NCBI GenBank assembly: GCA_900544645.1
Contig: UQWG01000004.1
Span: forward strand, 1 to 61,949
Source of the DNA: an uncultured Collinsella sp.
GTDB taxonomy: Bacteria > Actinomycetota > Coriobacteriia > Coriobacteriales > Coriobacteriaceae
Length of the DNA stretch: 61,949 nt
Direction: 5' to 3'
Shown: in pieces, positions 49,865-59,150 of the stretch
Layout of the letters: every line of letters begins with the position of its first letter
Position numbering within the stretch: the first letter of the stretch is position 1
Notes under the pieces: generated by a model
Databases searched by the model: none
What the model saw: the letters and a program-made list of their open reading frames with translations, nothing else
What the model was told of the DNA's origin: nothing
Program-made: the position numbers and the translations under genes

Positions 49865-50767
49865 TCACTCTGAATCAAATGACATGTCGCCCGAACCGAC
49901 CTCGAAACGATACGTAGCAGACTTATCGCCGTTATCGAATTCAAGATTCAAAATGGTCTCGCCGTCGTAGCCAAGCGGAAGGAAATCGCTCTCGAAGTCG
50001 CCGCTGCCCAAGGTAAGGCTCGCCTTAAAGCCCGTCGAGTTCGGAACCATCATCTCCACATCGCCCGAGCCCACACTCACGTCCATCGACTTCGCGGGGG
50101 CCTGGTAGAGCTCTAACGTCACATCGCCCGAACCGACCTCAGCACTGAGCGAATCAGTCACGCTGCCCGCAAACTCTACATCTCCCGCACCCAGGAAAAG
50201 GTCGAAACCATCACAGGTGACACCGGCAATCTGCAGATCACCCGAGCCCACGTGCGCGTTGACTCCCTTCAGATGTTCGGCAACACGGCGCGGCAGCTCG
50301 ACCGTAACTGAGCGATCGATTGCCTTACCGTCATCACTTCCAAACTGGGAAACCTTGAGCGTCGAGTCCTCGACGGATGCGATGTTCTGCGTCGCGGCCT
50401 TGGAGGCATCCATACCATTGGCAACGCGTCCCCGCTCGATAACGCGAGCCTTGTTACCATCAATAACCTTGACGTCCACCGTAGCCGCATCGATATCGAA
50501 ATCGAGGTAGCGAAACTCATCGGCATCAAAGGTCGTACACGAAAGCTGCTGAGGCCGAGCGGAATAGTTACCGCCATCGTTCATAAAATCGTCGTCATCA
50601 ACCACATCGTCCATACCGGACAAGCCGGGTATAACATCGTCGAGATCCCACGGGCCATCAAAATGAATCAAAGTCCGCGAAACGCCAAAAACAAGCCCGA
50701 TAATCAGTACAAACGCTCCGATGCCGACGCCCAGGCGCAGCTTGGATTCATGCGAAAGCTTCATCAT
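49865..50767 (-). CDS. DUF4097-type beta-repeat membrane protein
   Basis: This 300-residue protein has an N-terminal hydrophobic helix (about 11-30), an acidic linker, then a repetitive beta-solenoid-like region. Near-repeats of V(G/N)GSGD occur at least five times (AHVGSGDLQIAG, GAGDVEFAGS, EVGSGDVTLEL, SVGSGDVEMMV, EVGSGDMSFDS). This is the DUF4097 putative-adhesin pattern. It overlaps by four bases the upstream XRE-regulator gene; this pairing is common in Gram-positive bacteria, where it may sense or protect the envelope. Ends in a strong terminator. Confidence 0.85.
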   Translation of the reverse strand: MMKLSHESKLRLGVGIGAFVLIIGLVFGVSRTLIHFDGPWDLDDVIPGLSGMDDVVDDDDFMNDGGNYSARPQQLSCTTFDADEFRYLDFDIDAATVDVKVIDGNKARVIERGRVANGMDASKAATQNIASVEDSTLKVSQFGSDDGKAIDRSVTVELPRRVAEHLKGVNAHVGSGDLQIAGVTCDGFDLFLGAGDVEFAGSVTDSLSAEVGSGDVTLELYQAPAKSMDVSVGSGDVEMMVPNSTGFKASLTLGSGDFESDFLPLGYDGETILNLEFDNGDKSATYRFEVGSGDMSFDSE

Positions 50768-51486
50768 TCGTCACCTTCTTTGGCACATGGCTCAGCGGTG
50801 GCCGCGGTAGCCACGTCAGCATCAGGTTCCGCAGAAGTATCCTTCCCCTGGGCCCTGACCGCCACCGGTGCCGGACCAACCTGAATATCCCCGCGCGCCC
50901 AATCGCCATCGAGTGCACGCGCCACCCAGTGATAGATGGGAATCGTGAAGAAGATCAGCGCAGCAAAGGGGCCGGCACCAAACAGGAACATCAGTAAAAA
51001 GAACAGCAGCCAGCACACGGCCCAATACGGGAACGACTGGAACGGGCCCTTCACCGGAGTCGAACCAACTGCGCCGCCACTCGTCGCCTGCGCCGTAGCG
51101 GCATTGGCGGCCTGCGCACTCCAGCTTGCCGCTTGCGCCGCCTTGGCCGCAGCATCACTCGCCTGCGTTGCCGCCTCGGTAGCGCGTGCCGCTGCCTCAT
51201 GGGTGCGAGCACGCTCTGCCGCCTCGGCCTCGCGCTGGCGGGCGCGGTCCTCGTTCTCAAACTCGATATCGTCCTCGATCTCGTCGCTCGGATTGAGGAG
51301 CTCGTCCAAACTCACGCCATAGAGTTTAGCGAGCGAGATCAGGTTCTCGGTATCGGGCGAGCTCTCCGCGCGCTCCCATTTACTGACCGCCTGGCGCGAC
51401 AGCCCCAGCTTTCGCGCGAGCCCTTCTTGGCTAAAACCCTTGCTGCGACGAAGGTCGGCGAGCCGCTGCGCAGTTTCTACATTCAT
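50764..51486 (-). CDS. Membrane-linked XRE-family transcriptional regulator
   Basis: Residues 1-65 form a helix-turn-helix of the XRE/Cro type (LADLRRSKGFSQEGLARKL, LSRQAVSKWERAESSPDTENL). A long Ala/Gln/Arg-rich helical region (about 80-135) follows, then a hydrophobic pair of membrane helices (about 155-200) and a short soluble tail. A DNA-binding domain tied to membrane helices suggests a one-component sensor. It is transcribed with the DUF4097 gene (four-base overlap), its likely target or partner. The start at 51486 has AGGAGG six bases upstream. Confidence 0.85.
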   Translation of the reverse strand: MNVETAQRLADLRRSKGFSQEGLARKLGLSRQAVSKWERAESSPDTENLISLAKLYGVSLDELLNPSDEIEDDIEFENEDRARQREAEAAERARTHEAAARATEAATQASDAAAKAAQAASWSAQAANAATAQATSGGAVGSTPVKGPFQSFPYWAVCWLLFFLLMFLFGAGPFAALIFFTIPIYHWVARALDGDWARGDIQVGPAPVAVRAQGKDTSAEPDADVATAATAEPCAKEGDE

Positions 51487-51752
51487 GGTTCCTCCTATGT
51501 GATGCCAGCCGTGCCGCCGGACCGTTTTCTTCTTAAGGCGCCTTGCACAGTTAAAAATCTATCCGCCACCGCCAAAAGCATGCCACCTATTCTAGTGAGA
51601 TTTTTGACAACCGGCGGTTGCGGGTGCATATGAGCTGCGGAAATGTGTCCAAACAAAGCAATGACCCGTAGCTTGGTTGTCCCCGTTGCGGCGTAAACGG
51701 TAGTATGGTCGTACTGTTTATTCCGCACCGCCAACGGAGGGAGTTCCGCGCC

Positions 51753-52625
51753 GTGAACCGCGATTTCGCCTCATCGCTCATCCAGCTCAACAATACGTTC
51801 TATCGCGAGCACTCCGCCTCCTTTTCCGATACGCGCCAGGCCCCGTGGCCCGGCTGGGTGCGCACCATGGACATCGCGCTCGAACAGCTCGACGTCGCCA
51901 CGATCGAGCATCCCGTCCGCGTCTTCGATCTCGCCTGCGGCAATATGCGATTCGAGAACTTTGCCGCCGGCGGCGCACTTGCCGCCAAGGGCGTCGATGG
52001 CGCAAACCCCTCGGCAGATGCCAGCTGCCCGTTTGAGTTCTACGGCGTCGACTCATGCCAAGACCTGGCCATCGATGCACGTGGCCACGCACTGCGCATT
52101 CCCAACCTGCACTTCCAGGAACTCGACGTGCTCGACGCCCTCATGAGGCTCAACCCCGCCGAGACGCCCGACGTGCTTTTCGATGCCCCGCTCGCCGACA
52201 TCTCGGTCTGCTTTGGCTTTATGCACCACGTGCCATCGTGCGAGTACCGCGTACGCGTGCTCGACGCCCTGGTGCGCCAGACACGCCCGGGCGGCATCAT
52301 CGCCATCAGCTTTTGGGAGTTTATGAACGACGAGCGCATGGCGCGCAAGGCCGTTCGAGCCGAAGCCCGCGCCGAGCTCACCCCGCCGTTTGAGGGTTAC
52401 GATTCCGCGCAGTTTGAAGCCGGCGACCACCTCATTGGCTGGCAAAACGACCGCCACGCCTACCGCTATTGCCATCACTTTGACGATCAGCAGATCACCG
52501 ACCTGGTGCGCGGCGTCCGTACGTTCTACAAAAGCGGCGAGGTCCCCGTGCGCGAGCTTGAGCGTTTCCATGCCGACGGTCGCAGCGGCGAGCTCAACCG
52601 TTATGTGATCCTCAAGCGCCTGTAG
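51753..52625 (+). CDS. SAM-dependent methyltransferase, substrate unknown
   Basis: This 290-residue class I methyltransferase has the cofactor motif VFDLACGNMRFE near residue 55, then FYGVDSCQDLAIDARGHA, DISVCFGFMHHVPS (motif IV region) and RPGGIIAISFWEF (post-motif). It resembles small-molecule or tRNA-type methyltransferases, but nothing defines the substrate. I start at the GTG 51753 because GGAGGG lies 10-12 bases upstream; an earlier in-frame start would add 16 residues without support. It is followed 117 bases later by trmB. Confidence 0.8.
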   Translation: MNRDFASSLIQLNNTFYREHSASFSDTRQAPWPGWVRTMDIALEQLDVATIEHPVRVFDLACGNMRFENFAAGGALAAKGVDGANPSADASCPFEFYGVDSCQDLAIDARGHALRIPNLHFQELDVLDALMRLNPAETPDVLFDAPLADISVCFGFMHHVPSCEYRVRVLDALVRQTRPGGIIAISFWEFMNDERMARKAVRAEARAELTPPFEGYDSAQFEAGDHLIGWQNDRHAYRYCHHFDDQQITDLVRGVRTFYKSGEVPVRELERFHADGRSGELNRYVILKRL

Positions 52626-52742
52626 GCATCGACGACTCGCCGCCGAGCCGTGCCGCGTCTTTCGAGCAAACTATGCCCACCCTTTTCAACCCATTGACGG
52701 AACGCGCAGCTATGCGTTCCATATTTATGACCAAGGAGCCTC

Positions 52743-53582
52743 ATGGGAGCCGTCCACGTTCGCACGCCTAAGAACTTTGTGCTCGAGGAGCACCTGGAGC
52801 GCTACGCCGATGCGATTGAGACGAACCCCGAGGCCTATGCCGGAGATTGGCGTGAAGTCTGTGCGCCAGTTGGCAGCAAGCCATTCGAACACCTTCACCT
52901 GGATCTTGGCTGCGGCAAGGGAACGTACCTTGTAGAGCGCGCGGCCCACGAGCCAAACACGCTCTTTATCGGCATGGACCAAGAGCCCATCTGCATCGCC
53001 TATGCCGCACAGAAAATCTGCGAGCATGAACTGACCAACGCACTCGTTCTGCCTCGAGGCGCCGCATCGCTGCCGCAGCTATTTGCCACAGGCGAGCTCG
53101 ATGCCATCACCATCAACTTTCCCACGCCGCAGCCCAAGGCCAAGTACGCCAAAAAGCGCCTCGTCCATGTCGACCATCTGATGCTCTATCGCCCGCTCTT
53201 TGCAGCCGGCGCCACCGTAACGCTGCGAACCGACAGCAAACCGTTGCGCGATTACGCCCTGGGACAGTTTGCCGCAGCCGGCTACGATACGCTTTGGGTA
53301 AGTGACGACGTCCGCCGCGACCATCCCGAGCATCCCGAGACCGAATATGAATGCCGCACGCGCGAGATGGGCGCCGCCGTCTATGGCATTTGCGCTACGC
53401 CCGGCGCGGAACCCATCGAAGAGCAGCTCGCGGCGGGCCGCGCGCAGGAGCAAAGCCTTGCCTGCTACCTGCCCGAAAACCTCGATGAGCTCACCTATGT
53501 ACCCCTGGGCATGGAAGAGGCCGTCGAGAACTTTAGAAACCGCGCCCGCAAAGGCAAGAAGCGCCTGCCGCAAGAGCACTAA
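52743..53582 (+). CDS. trmB: tRNA (guanine-N7-)-methyltransferase
   Basis: This 279-residue enzyme methylates G46 of tRNA with SAM. TrmB hallmarks are present: LDLGCGKGTYLVERA (cofactor), FIGMDQEP, and NFPTPQPKAKYAKKRLVH, the counterpart of the conserved PDPWPKxRHxKRR loop. RTDSKPLRDYALGQF and ETEYECRTREMG follow. The loop here reads F-P-T-P-Q-P rather than the usual F-P-D-P-W-P, a notable change in a conserved catalytic segment. The C-terminal 60 residues are an extension. AAGGAG precedes the ATG by five bases. Confidence 0.88.
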   Translation: MGAVHVRTPKNFVLEEHLERYADAIETNPEAYAGDWREVCAPVGSKPFEHLHLDLGCGKGTYLVERAAHEPNTLFIGMDQEPICIAYAAQKICEHELTNALVLPRGAASLPQLFATGELDAITINFPTPQPKAKYAKKRLVHVDHLMLYRPLFAAGATVTLRTDSKPLRDYALGQFAAAGYDTLWVSDDVRRDHPEHPETEYECRTREMGAAVYGICATPGAEPIEEQLAAGRAQEQSLACYLPENLDELTYVPLGMEEAVENFRNRARKGKKRLPQEH

Positions 53583-53680
53583 CTTCACGCGCCCATTTCC
53601 TGCATTTTCTCGCGCGCTGGCACCCCGCGCCGCCGCTACGCCATAATAGTTGGCGGACAATCGCGAGAGAAAGCAACCAC

Positions 53681-56362
53681 ATGGCACAGACCACGACAGA
53701 TACCGCCGCCAGCACCGTCTCCGGCGCCGGCGCCGCCAGCTCATTCTCGGGCGGCACGGGAACCGAAGCCGAGTTTGGCTCGCTCGGCGCGCTCTCCCCC
53801 ACCTGGTGGGAGCCCGAGGACGGCAGCGAGCCCGAACCGTGGCTTACGCCCGATCAAGCCTTCGAACGCTTCTTTGAATGGACGAGCGATCGCGGCATTG
53901 AGTTGTGGGATCACCAAGAAGAGGCCCTCATGGACCTGGCTGCCAGCGATCACGTCATTTTGGGAACACCGACCGGATCGGGTAAATCGCTCGTCGCGCT
54001 GGGCATGCTCTTTATGGGCATGGCGCAGGGCAAACGTTGCTATTACACGGCCCCTATCAAGGCCCTGGTCAGCGAAAAGTTCTTCGATCTGGTACAGGTG
54101 CTCGGCCGCGATAACGTCGGTATGATCACCGGCGACACGCATATCAACACCAAGGCACCCGTCATCTGCTGCACGGCCGAAATCCTTGCCAACGATGCGC
54201 TCCGCGAGGGCGAGGACGCCGACGTGGGCTGCGTGGCCATGGACGAGTTCCACTACTTTGCCGACCCCGACCGCGGCTGGGCCTGGCAGGTGCCGCTGCT
54301 CACCCTGCCCCACACGCAGTTTATGCTCATGAGCGCCACGCTCGGCGATGTCACTGCCATCGCCGCCTCACTCGAGGAGCACACCGGCGCTACCTGTGAC
54401 TTGGTCGTCGATGCCCCACGCCCCGTGCCGCTGAGCTACGACTACGTGACGACCTCGCTCGAGGGCACCGTCGAGCTCGCGATGCGTCGCGGCGAGGCCC
54501 CGCTCTATATCGTGCACTTTAGCCAGGATGCCGCACTTGCGACGGCACAGTCGCTCGCCAATTTTGGCATCGCCAGCAAGGAGCAGCGCGAAGCCATCAA
54601 AGACGCGGCAAAGGGGACGAGCTTCTCGACGGCCTTTGGCAAGATTCTCAAGCGCCTGCTTGGATGCGGCGTCGGCGTGCACCATGCTGGCATGTTGCCG
54701 CGCTATCGCCTGCTGGTCGAGCGCTTGGCGCAGCAGGGTCTGCTGCCCGTCATCTGCGGTACCGATACACTCGGCGTCGGCATCAACGTACCCATCCACA
54801 CCGTGGTGCTCACCGCGCTCACCAAGTTCGACGGCTACAAGATGCGTCGCCTGCGCGCCCGCGAGTTCCATCAGATTGCCGGTCGCGCCGGCCGCTCGGG
54901 CTTCGATACCGAGGGCATGGTGATTGCCGAGGCACCCGAGCACGAGATCGAGAATGCCAAGCTTATGGCCAAGGCGGGCGACGATCCCAAAAAGCTCCGC
55001 AAGATTAAAAAGAAGAAGGCCCCCGAGGGCTTTGTCACCTGGAACAAGCAGACCTTTGAGCGCCTGATCGAGACGCAGCCCGAAACGCTCAAGCCGCGCC
55101 TGCGCATCACACACTCCATGGTGATTAGCGTGGTCGAACAGGGCGGCGATGCCCGCGCCCGCGTACACGACCTCATCGAGACGAGCTTGCAGACTCCCGA
55201 GGAAAAGGCCAAGCTCGAGGTTCGCGCCGACGAAATCTTCGCCACGCTCATCGATTCCGGCGTCGTCGTTCGCACCGAGGTGCCGCCCGCGCCCGACGCC
55301 CCGACTGACGCCGCGCCGGACATCGACTATGCGCTGACGGTCGATCTGCCCGAGGACTTCGCGCTCGATCAGCCGCTCTCGCCGTTCTTGCTTGCCGCGT
55401 TGGAGCTGCTCGACCCCGAGAGTGAGACCTATACCATGGATCTGATCTCGATGGTCGAGGCAACGCTCGAGGATCCCAAACAGGTGCTGCGTGCACAGGA
55501 GCGCGCCGCGCGCGACCGCGCGATGGCAGAAATGAAGGCTGACGGCGTCGAATATGAGGAGCGCTTGGAGCGCATTCAAGACGTCACGTACGAAAAGCCG
55601 CTCGAGGATTTGCTCGACGCCGCTTTTGACAAGTACTGCCAGGAAGTGCCCTGGGCCAACGACTATCAGCTCTCTCCCAAGAGCGTTCTGCGCGATATGC
55701 TGGAAAGCACGAGCGATTTTAAGGGCTACATTCAAAAGCTCGGCATCGCCCGCTCCGAGGGCATTTTGCTTCGCTACCTGGCAGAGGCCTACCGTTCGCT
55801 CGACCGCACCGTGCCCATCGAGAAGCGCGACGAGCGCCTGCGCGACATCATCTCGTGGCTGGGCTTTGTGGTGCGCTCGGTGGACTCGAGCCTGGTGGAC
55901 GAGTGGGAGAACGCCGGCAACCCCGCTGCACTCGACGCCGCACCGCCGCAGGGCATCGACGAGGTCGTTGCGGACCGTCGCGGCTGCACGCTGTTGGTGC
56001 GCAACGCACTCTTCCGCCGCGTGACCCTTGCCGCCCGCGAGCACGTTCGCGACTTGGGCGAGCTCGATGAGGACTGGGGCATGAGCGAGGTCCGCTGGCA
56101 AAGGGCGCTCGACGCCTATCACGAGCAACACGAGGAAATCCTCACCGACGGAGATGCCCGCAGTGCCGCGATGTTTTCCATCGATGAATCCGACGAGAAG
56201 ACCGATCACGTGTGGCACGTGCACCAGATCTTTGCCGACGAAGATGGCGACCACGATTTTGGCATCATGGGCGATGTCGATCTGGACGCCACGCAAGACG
56301 GCGGCGAGGTCATCTTCAAAAACTACCGCGTCGGCTTTATCGAGGACCTGCTCGAGAACTAG
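53681..56362 (+). CDS. HelY/Mtr4-like DEFH-box helicase with DUF3516
   Basis: This 893-residue superfamily II helicase has motif I TPTGSGKS (Lys102), motif II DEFH (188-191), motif III LMSATLGD and motif VI QIAGRAGRSGFD. After the helicase core comes the DUF3516 region (KLRKIKKKKAPEGFVTWNKQ onwards), the architecture of actinobacterial HelY-like proteins related to the RNA helicases Ski2/Mtr4. It probably unwinds structured RNA, perhaps for decay. The first 35 residues are low-complexity. The ribosome-binding site is weak (GAGAGAAAG). A strong terminator follows. Confidence 0.92.
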   Translation: MAQTTTDTAASTVSGAGAASSFSGGTGTEAEFGSLGALSPTWWEPEDGSEPEPWLTPDQAFERFFEWTSDRGIELWDHQEEALMDLAASDHVILGTPTGSGKSLVALGMLFMGMAQGKRCYYTAPIKALVSEKFFDLVQVLGRDNVGMITGDTHINTKAPVICCTAEILANDALREGEDADVGCVAMDEFHYFADPDRGWAWQVPLLTLPHTQFMLMSATLGDVTAIAASLEEHTGATCDLVVDAPRPVPLSYDYVTTSLEGTVELAMRRGEAPLYIVHFSQDAALATAQSLANFGIASKEQREAIKDAAKGTSFSTAFGKILKRLLGCGVGVHHAGMLPRYRLLVERLAQQGLLPVICGTDTLGVGINVPIHTVVLTALTKFDGYKMRRLRAREFHQIAGRAGRSGFDTEGMVIAEAPEHEIENAKLMAKAGDDPKKLRKIKKKKAPEGFVTWNKQTFERLIETQPETLKPRLRITHSMVISVVEQGGDARARVHDLIETSLQTPEEKAKLEVRADEIFATLIDSGVVVRTEVPPAPDAPTDAAPDIDYALTVDLPEDFALDQPLSPFLLAALELLDPESETYTMDLISMVEATLEDPKQVLRAQERAARDRAMAEMKADGVEYEERLERIQDVTYEKPLEDLLDAAFDKYCQEVPWANDYQLSPKSVLRDMLESTSDFKGYIQKLGIARSEGILLRYLAEAYRSLDRTVPIEKRDERLRDIISWLGFVVRSVDSSLVDEWENAGNPAALDAAPPQGIDEVVADRRGCTLLVRNALFRRVTLAAREHVRDLGELDEDWGMSEVRWQRALDAYHEQHEEILTDGDARSAAMFSIDESDEKTDHVWHVHQIFADEDGDHDFGIMGDVDLDATQDGGEVIFKNYRVGFIEDLLEN

Positions 56363-56384
56363 CCGAACATACTGGAACGAAACG

Positions 56385-56425
56385 AAGCGGGGCCGCTGGC
56401 AACATCGCCAGCGGCCCCGCTTTTT
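56385..56425. terminator. Bidirectional terminator (helY-like / DUF2130)
   Basis: AAGCGGGGCCGCTGGC-AACATC-GCCAGCGGCCCCGCTT is a perfect 16-bp stem followed by TTT on the plus strand. On the minus strand it is followed by CGTTTCGTTCC. It lies between two convergent genes and can serve both. Confidence 0.85.
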
Positions 56426-56442
56426 GCGCGATACGCTATCCC

Positions 56443-58200
56443 CTACTCGGTATCCTCGACCTCATACGAATCCGCCTCGGCTGGCTCATCGTTTGTCTCT
56501 GTCGCAGCCCCGCGCGCCTCGTCAAACGCGGCCTTCATGGTCTTGTTGCCCCACGTGAGCTTGCGAATGGTAAGATCGTCGGCCTTCTTGTTGGCTAGGC
56601 GCAGATTGTTCTCGGAGGACAGCAACGCCTCCTTGGTTTTCTGCAGATGGCTAATCGTCTTGTCGATCTCATCGATTGCAGTTTGGAACTTGCGGCTCGC
56701 GATCTCGTAGTTGCGGCCGAAATCGTTCTTGAACTTTTCCATCTTGGCTTCGAAGTTCGTGACGTCGATATTCTGCTGTTTGTACTCCGCTAGCTCCTGC
56801 TTATAGCGCAGCGAACCCATGGCGGCGTTGCGAAGAAGCGTAATCATGGGAATGAAAAACTGCGGGCGAATCACGTACATCTTCTCGTAGCGATAGCTCA
56901 CGTCGACTATCCCTGCGTTATAGAGCTCGCTCTCGGGCTCGAGCAGCGTGCAGAGCACCGCGTACTCACAGCCTTTTTGGCGGCGATCGTGGTCGAGCTT
57001 CTTAAAGAAATCCTCGTTCTTGTGCTTGGTCGCGGTCTCGTCGTTCTCGTTTTTCATCTCGAACATGATCGAGATGACCTCGTTACCGCTCGCATCGCAC
57101 TCGCGGAAGATAAAATCGCCCTTGGTGCCCTCGGATGCATCGTTATCTTTCTCGAAGTATGCATTGGGAAACGCCGTCATGCGCAGGCGATTGAACTCGG
57201 TCTCGCAATGCTGTTCGAGCGACTCGCCCACCATCTTGGTGGACAGGCGGACCTTCATGTCCTTAAGGCGCTCAATCTCTTCATCCTTGTAGCGAATCAG
57301 GTCATCGCTCGCGCGCTTGGCCTGCGCAAGCTCGAGCTCGTGTGCCGCCTTGGCCTGCTCCTCGCGAGAATCGCGCACTGCCAGCTCGCTCGTCAGCTTG
57401 GCACGTGCTTCATCGCGCTCTCGCTCCGCCGCGGCGACCGCCTCTGACAGGTTCATTTTTGCCATCAGTTCCTGTTCGCGTAGCTGTGCACGCAGGCCCT
57501 CGGCCTCTTGTTCGGACTGAGCCTTTGCGGCGGAAAACTTCTCCTGCACCGTCGCGCGGTAGTCGGCAAGCACGCGCTCGGCCTCGCTGCGAGCGGCATC
57601 GAGCTCACGCTGCGACTCTGCCGCAGCAGCGGCAAGCGCCATCTCCTGGGCCTTGTCCGCCGCGGCAAGCCTGGCCTGCAGCTCGGCAATCTGAGCATCA
57701 CGTGCAGCTAAATCGTTTTGAGCAGCGTTGCGCGCCGCCGACTCGGCAAGCTTGGCTTCGTCATCTTTGCGTCCCAGCTGCGCACGCAAATTGTCGATCT
57801 CACGCTGAAGCTCAGCATTCTCCTTCTGAGCATCGGCACGGGCCTCAACCGCCGCACGCTGACTTGCGCTCTCGCGCTCTGCGGCAGCGCCCTCGAGCTT
57901 GGCGCGCAACTCGGCAAGCTCGGCATCGCGCTTGGCGACCTCTTGTGCCAGCTGCTGAGCCGCAGCGTTCTTCTGCTCAACGAGCTGAGCGTTGCGCTGA
58001 GACTCTGCCTCCTGCAAAGCAGCCGTCGAACGCGAGCGCTCAAGCTCCAGCGCTTGCTCGCACTCGCGCTGGACCGCCTTCACACGCTCATCCAGGTCGC
58101 GCGAGAACTCGGCATCGCGCACCTGCTTAACGATATCCGCATAGCCGGATGCATCGACCTTAAAAACTTCGCCGCAATGCGGGCACTTGATCTCGTTCAT
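56443..58200 (-). CDS. DUF2130 domain coiled-coil protein
   Basis: This 585-residue protein starts with a zinc-type knuckle (CPHCGEVF, Cys6 and Cys9), followed by about 300 residues of almost continuous Ala/Glu/Gln/Arg-rich coiled coil (about 30-330). A DUF2130 domain (about 340-540; MVGESLEQHCETEFNRLRM, EKDNDASEGTKGDFIFRE, FFKKLDHDRRQKGCEYAV) comes next, then an acidic tail. DUF2130 has a predicted restriction-endonuclease-like core, with the D-x(n)-E-x-K-like pattern in the GDFIFRE and FEMKNEND segments, so a nuclease role is possible but unproven. Monocistronic. Confidence 0.88.
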   Translation of the reverse strand: MNEIKCPHCGEVFKVDASGYADIVKQVRDAEFSRDLDERVKAVQRECEQALELERSRSTAALQEAESQRNAQLVEQKNAAAQQLAQEVAKRDAELAELRAKLEGAAAERESASQRAAVEARADAQKENAELQREIDNLRAQLGRKDDEAKLAESAARNAAQNDLAARDAQIAELQARLAAADKAQEMALAAAAAESQRELDAARSEAERVLADYRATVQEKFSAAKAQSEQEAEGLRAQLREQELMAKMNLSEAVAAAERERDEARAKLTSELAVRDSREEQAKAAHELELAQAKRASDDLIRYKDEEIERLKDMKVRLSTKMVGESLEQHCETEFNRLRMTAFPNAYFEKDNDASEGTKGDFIFRECDASGNEVISIMFEMKNENDETATKHKNEDFFKKLDHDRRQKGCEYAVLCTLLEPESELYNAGIVDVSYRYEKMYVIRPQFFIPMITLLRNAAMGSLRYKQELAEYKQQNIDVTNFEAKMEKFKNDFGRNYEIASRKFQTAIDEIDKTISHLQKTKEALLSSENNLRLANKKADDLTIRKLTWGNKTMKAAFDEARGAATETNDEPAEADSYEVEDTE

Positions 58201-58257
58201 AGCAGCTCCTCGATGGACGCAAATATCAACCGGCTACACTCTACCGCGCCGCGCGGA

Positions 58258-58340
58258 CAAAAAAGGCGCCGCCGCCATAATGGCAACGGCGCCAGAACCA
58301 CCACAAAGGTGCCTATCCCCTTTGTGGTGGCTCTGGCGCC
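58258..58340 (-). terminator. Terminator preceded by a competing long hairpin
   Basis: On the minus strand, three copies of GGCGCC occur (58335-58340, 58288-58293, 58265-58270). The first two close a 23-bp near-perfect hairpin (GGCGCCAGAGCCACCACAAAGG and its complement, one mismatch). The second and third close GGCGCCG..CGGCGCC, followed directly by TTTTTT, a classic terminator. Since the middle copy is shared, only one hairpin can form fully at a time. Confidence 0.75.
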
Positions 58341-58886
58341 CTATAACCCAAAGAAGCTAAGAATCTGATCGCGGCTTACGGGCTTGTAATCGTTGGCATC
58401 GAGACCGACATCGTAGCGAAAGATAGGGCGCTCGCGATCGCGGTTGCGTGCGTTGGCGCGGTCACCCCTGCTGTGGATATGCCCATGCAGCATAATGGCG
58501 CCACGTGCCTTGCCGTTCCAGCTGAGCATGGGATAGTGGCTCATAACCAGACGATGGCCCTTGGCATAGCCGGGAGCAATCTCCAGGTAATCGCGCACGT
58601 CTTCCCAAATCTGCGGTACGTCGGAATCTTCCCAGTCGCCGTCATGGTTACCGCGGATGAGCGTCACGTTCTGGCATTCGATACGCTCGCGCAGGCGCAC
58701 CGCCTCCGCCAGGGGCAAACGATAGGTAAAGTCACCCAGAATATAGAGGCGGTCGTCCGCAGCCACGCACTCATTGATGGCATCGATGACCTTGCGGTTC
58801 ATCTCCTCGACCGAATCAAACGGCCGATCCATATCGTGCAAGATATTCGTATCGCCCAGGTGCAGGTCGGCGGTAAACCACATCAT
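58341..58886 (-). CDS. Metallophosphoesterase family protein
   Basis: This 181-residue calcineurin-like phosphoesterase has the metal motifs in order: TADLHLGD (DxH), LGDFTYR (GD), IRGNHDGDW (GNHD), SHYPM, and LHGHIHSRG (GHxH). Its length and the LHGDTNILHD-like N-terminus place it with small bacterial phosphodiesterases of unknown substrate. It starts at 58886 and ends just before the double hairpin. It is 66 bases after the small acidic-basic protein gene on the same strand. Confidence 0.88.
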   Translation of the reverse strand: MMWFTADLHLGDTNILHDMDRPFDSVEEMNRKVIDAINECVAADDRLYILGDFTYRLPLAEAVRLRERIECQNVTLIRGNHDGDWEDSDVPQIWEDVRDYLEIAPGYAKGHRLVMSHYPMLSWNGKARGAIMLHGHIHSRGDRANARNRDRERPIFRYDVGLDANDYKPVSRDQILSFFGL

Positions 58887-58952
58887 CGTCTATGCCCTCA
58901 TTTCGCAACGTGTTCAACTCGTGCTAAGTATACAGACGTAGCGATGCGGCGG

Positions 58953-59132
58953 TTATCCAAAGAGCCCGCCGAACAGTCCGCGGCGGCGCTTGTCTTGCTT
59001 TTTCGAAGCGTCACCCTGAGTTTTCTTGTCCTGCCGCATCTTACGGTCCTGTTCCAGCTCATCGTCATCGAGTAGCACATCCCACTCAAACGGATCATCT
59101 GCCAGATCAAACAGGTCATCGTCATCAAACAT
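58953..59132 (-). CDS. Small polyampholyte protein of unknown function
   Basis: This protein of about 59 residues has a strongly acidic first half (MFDDDDLFDLADDPFEW) and a strongly basic second half (KKQDKRRRG) ending in GLFGGLFG. I recognise no family. GGGGG lies five bases before the ATG at 59132; an ATG at 59144 would add four residues. It is 18 bases after the HIRAN gene and so is probably in the same operon. The split charge suggests a protein- or nucleic-acid-binding adaptor, but that is speculation. Confidence 0.65.
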   Translation of the reverse strand: MFDDDDLFDLADDPFEWDVLLDDDELEQDRKMRQDKKTQGDASKKQDKRRRGLFGGLFG

Positions 59133-59150
59133 GGCAGCCCCCATTGCCGA

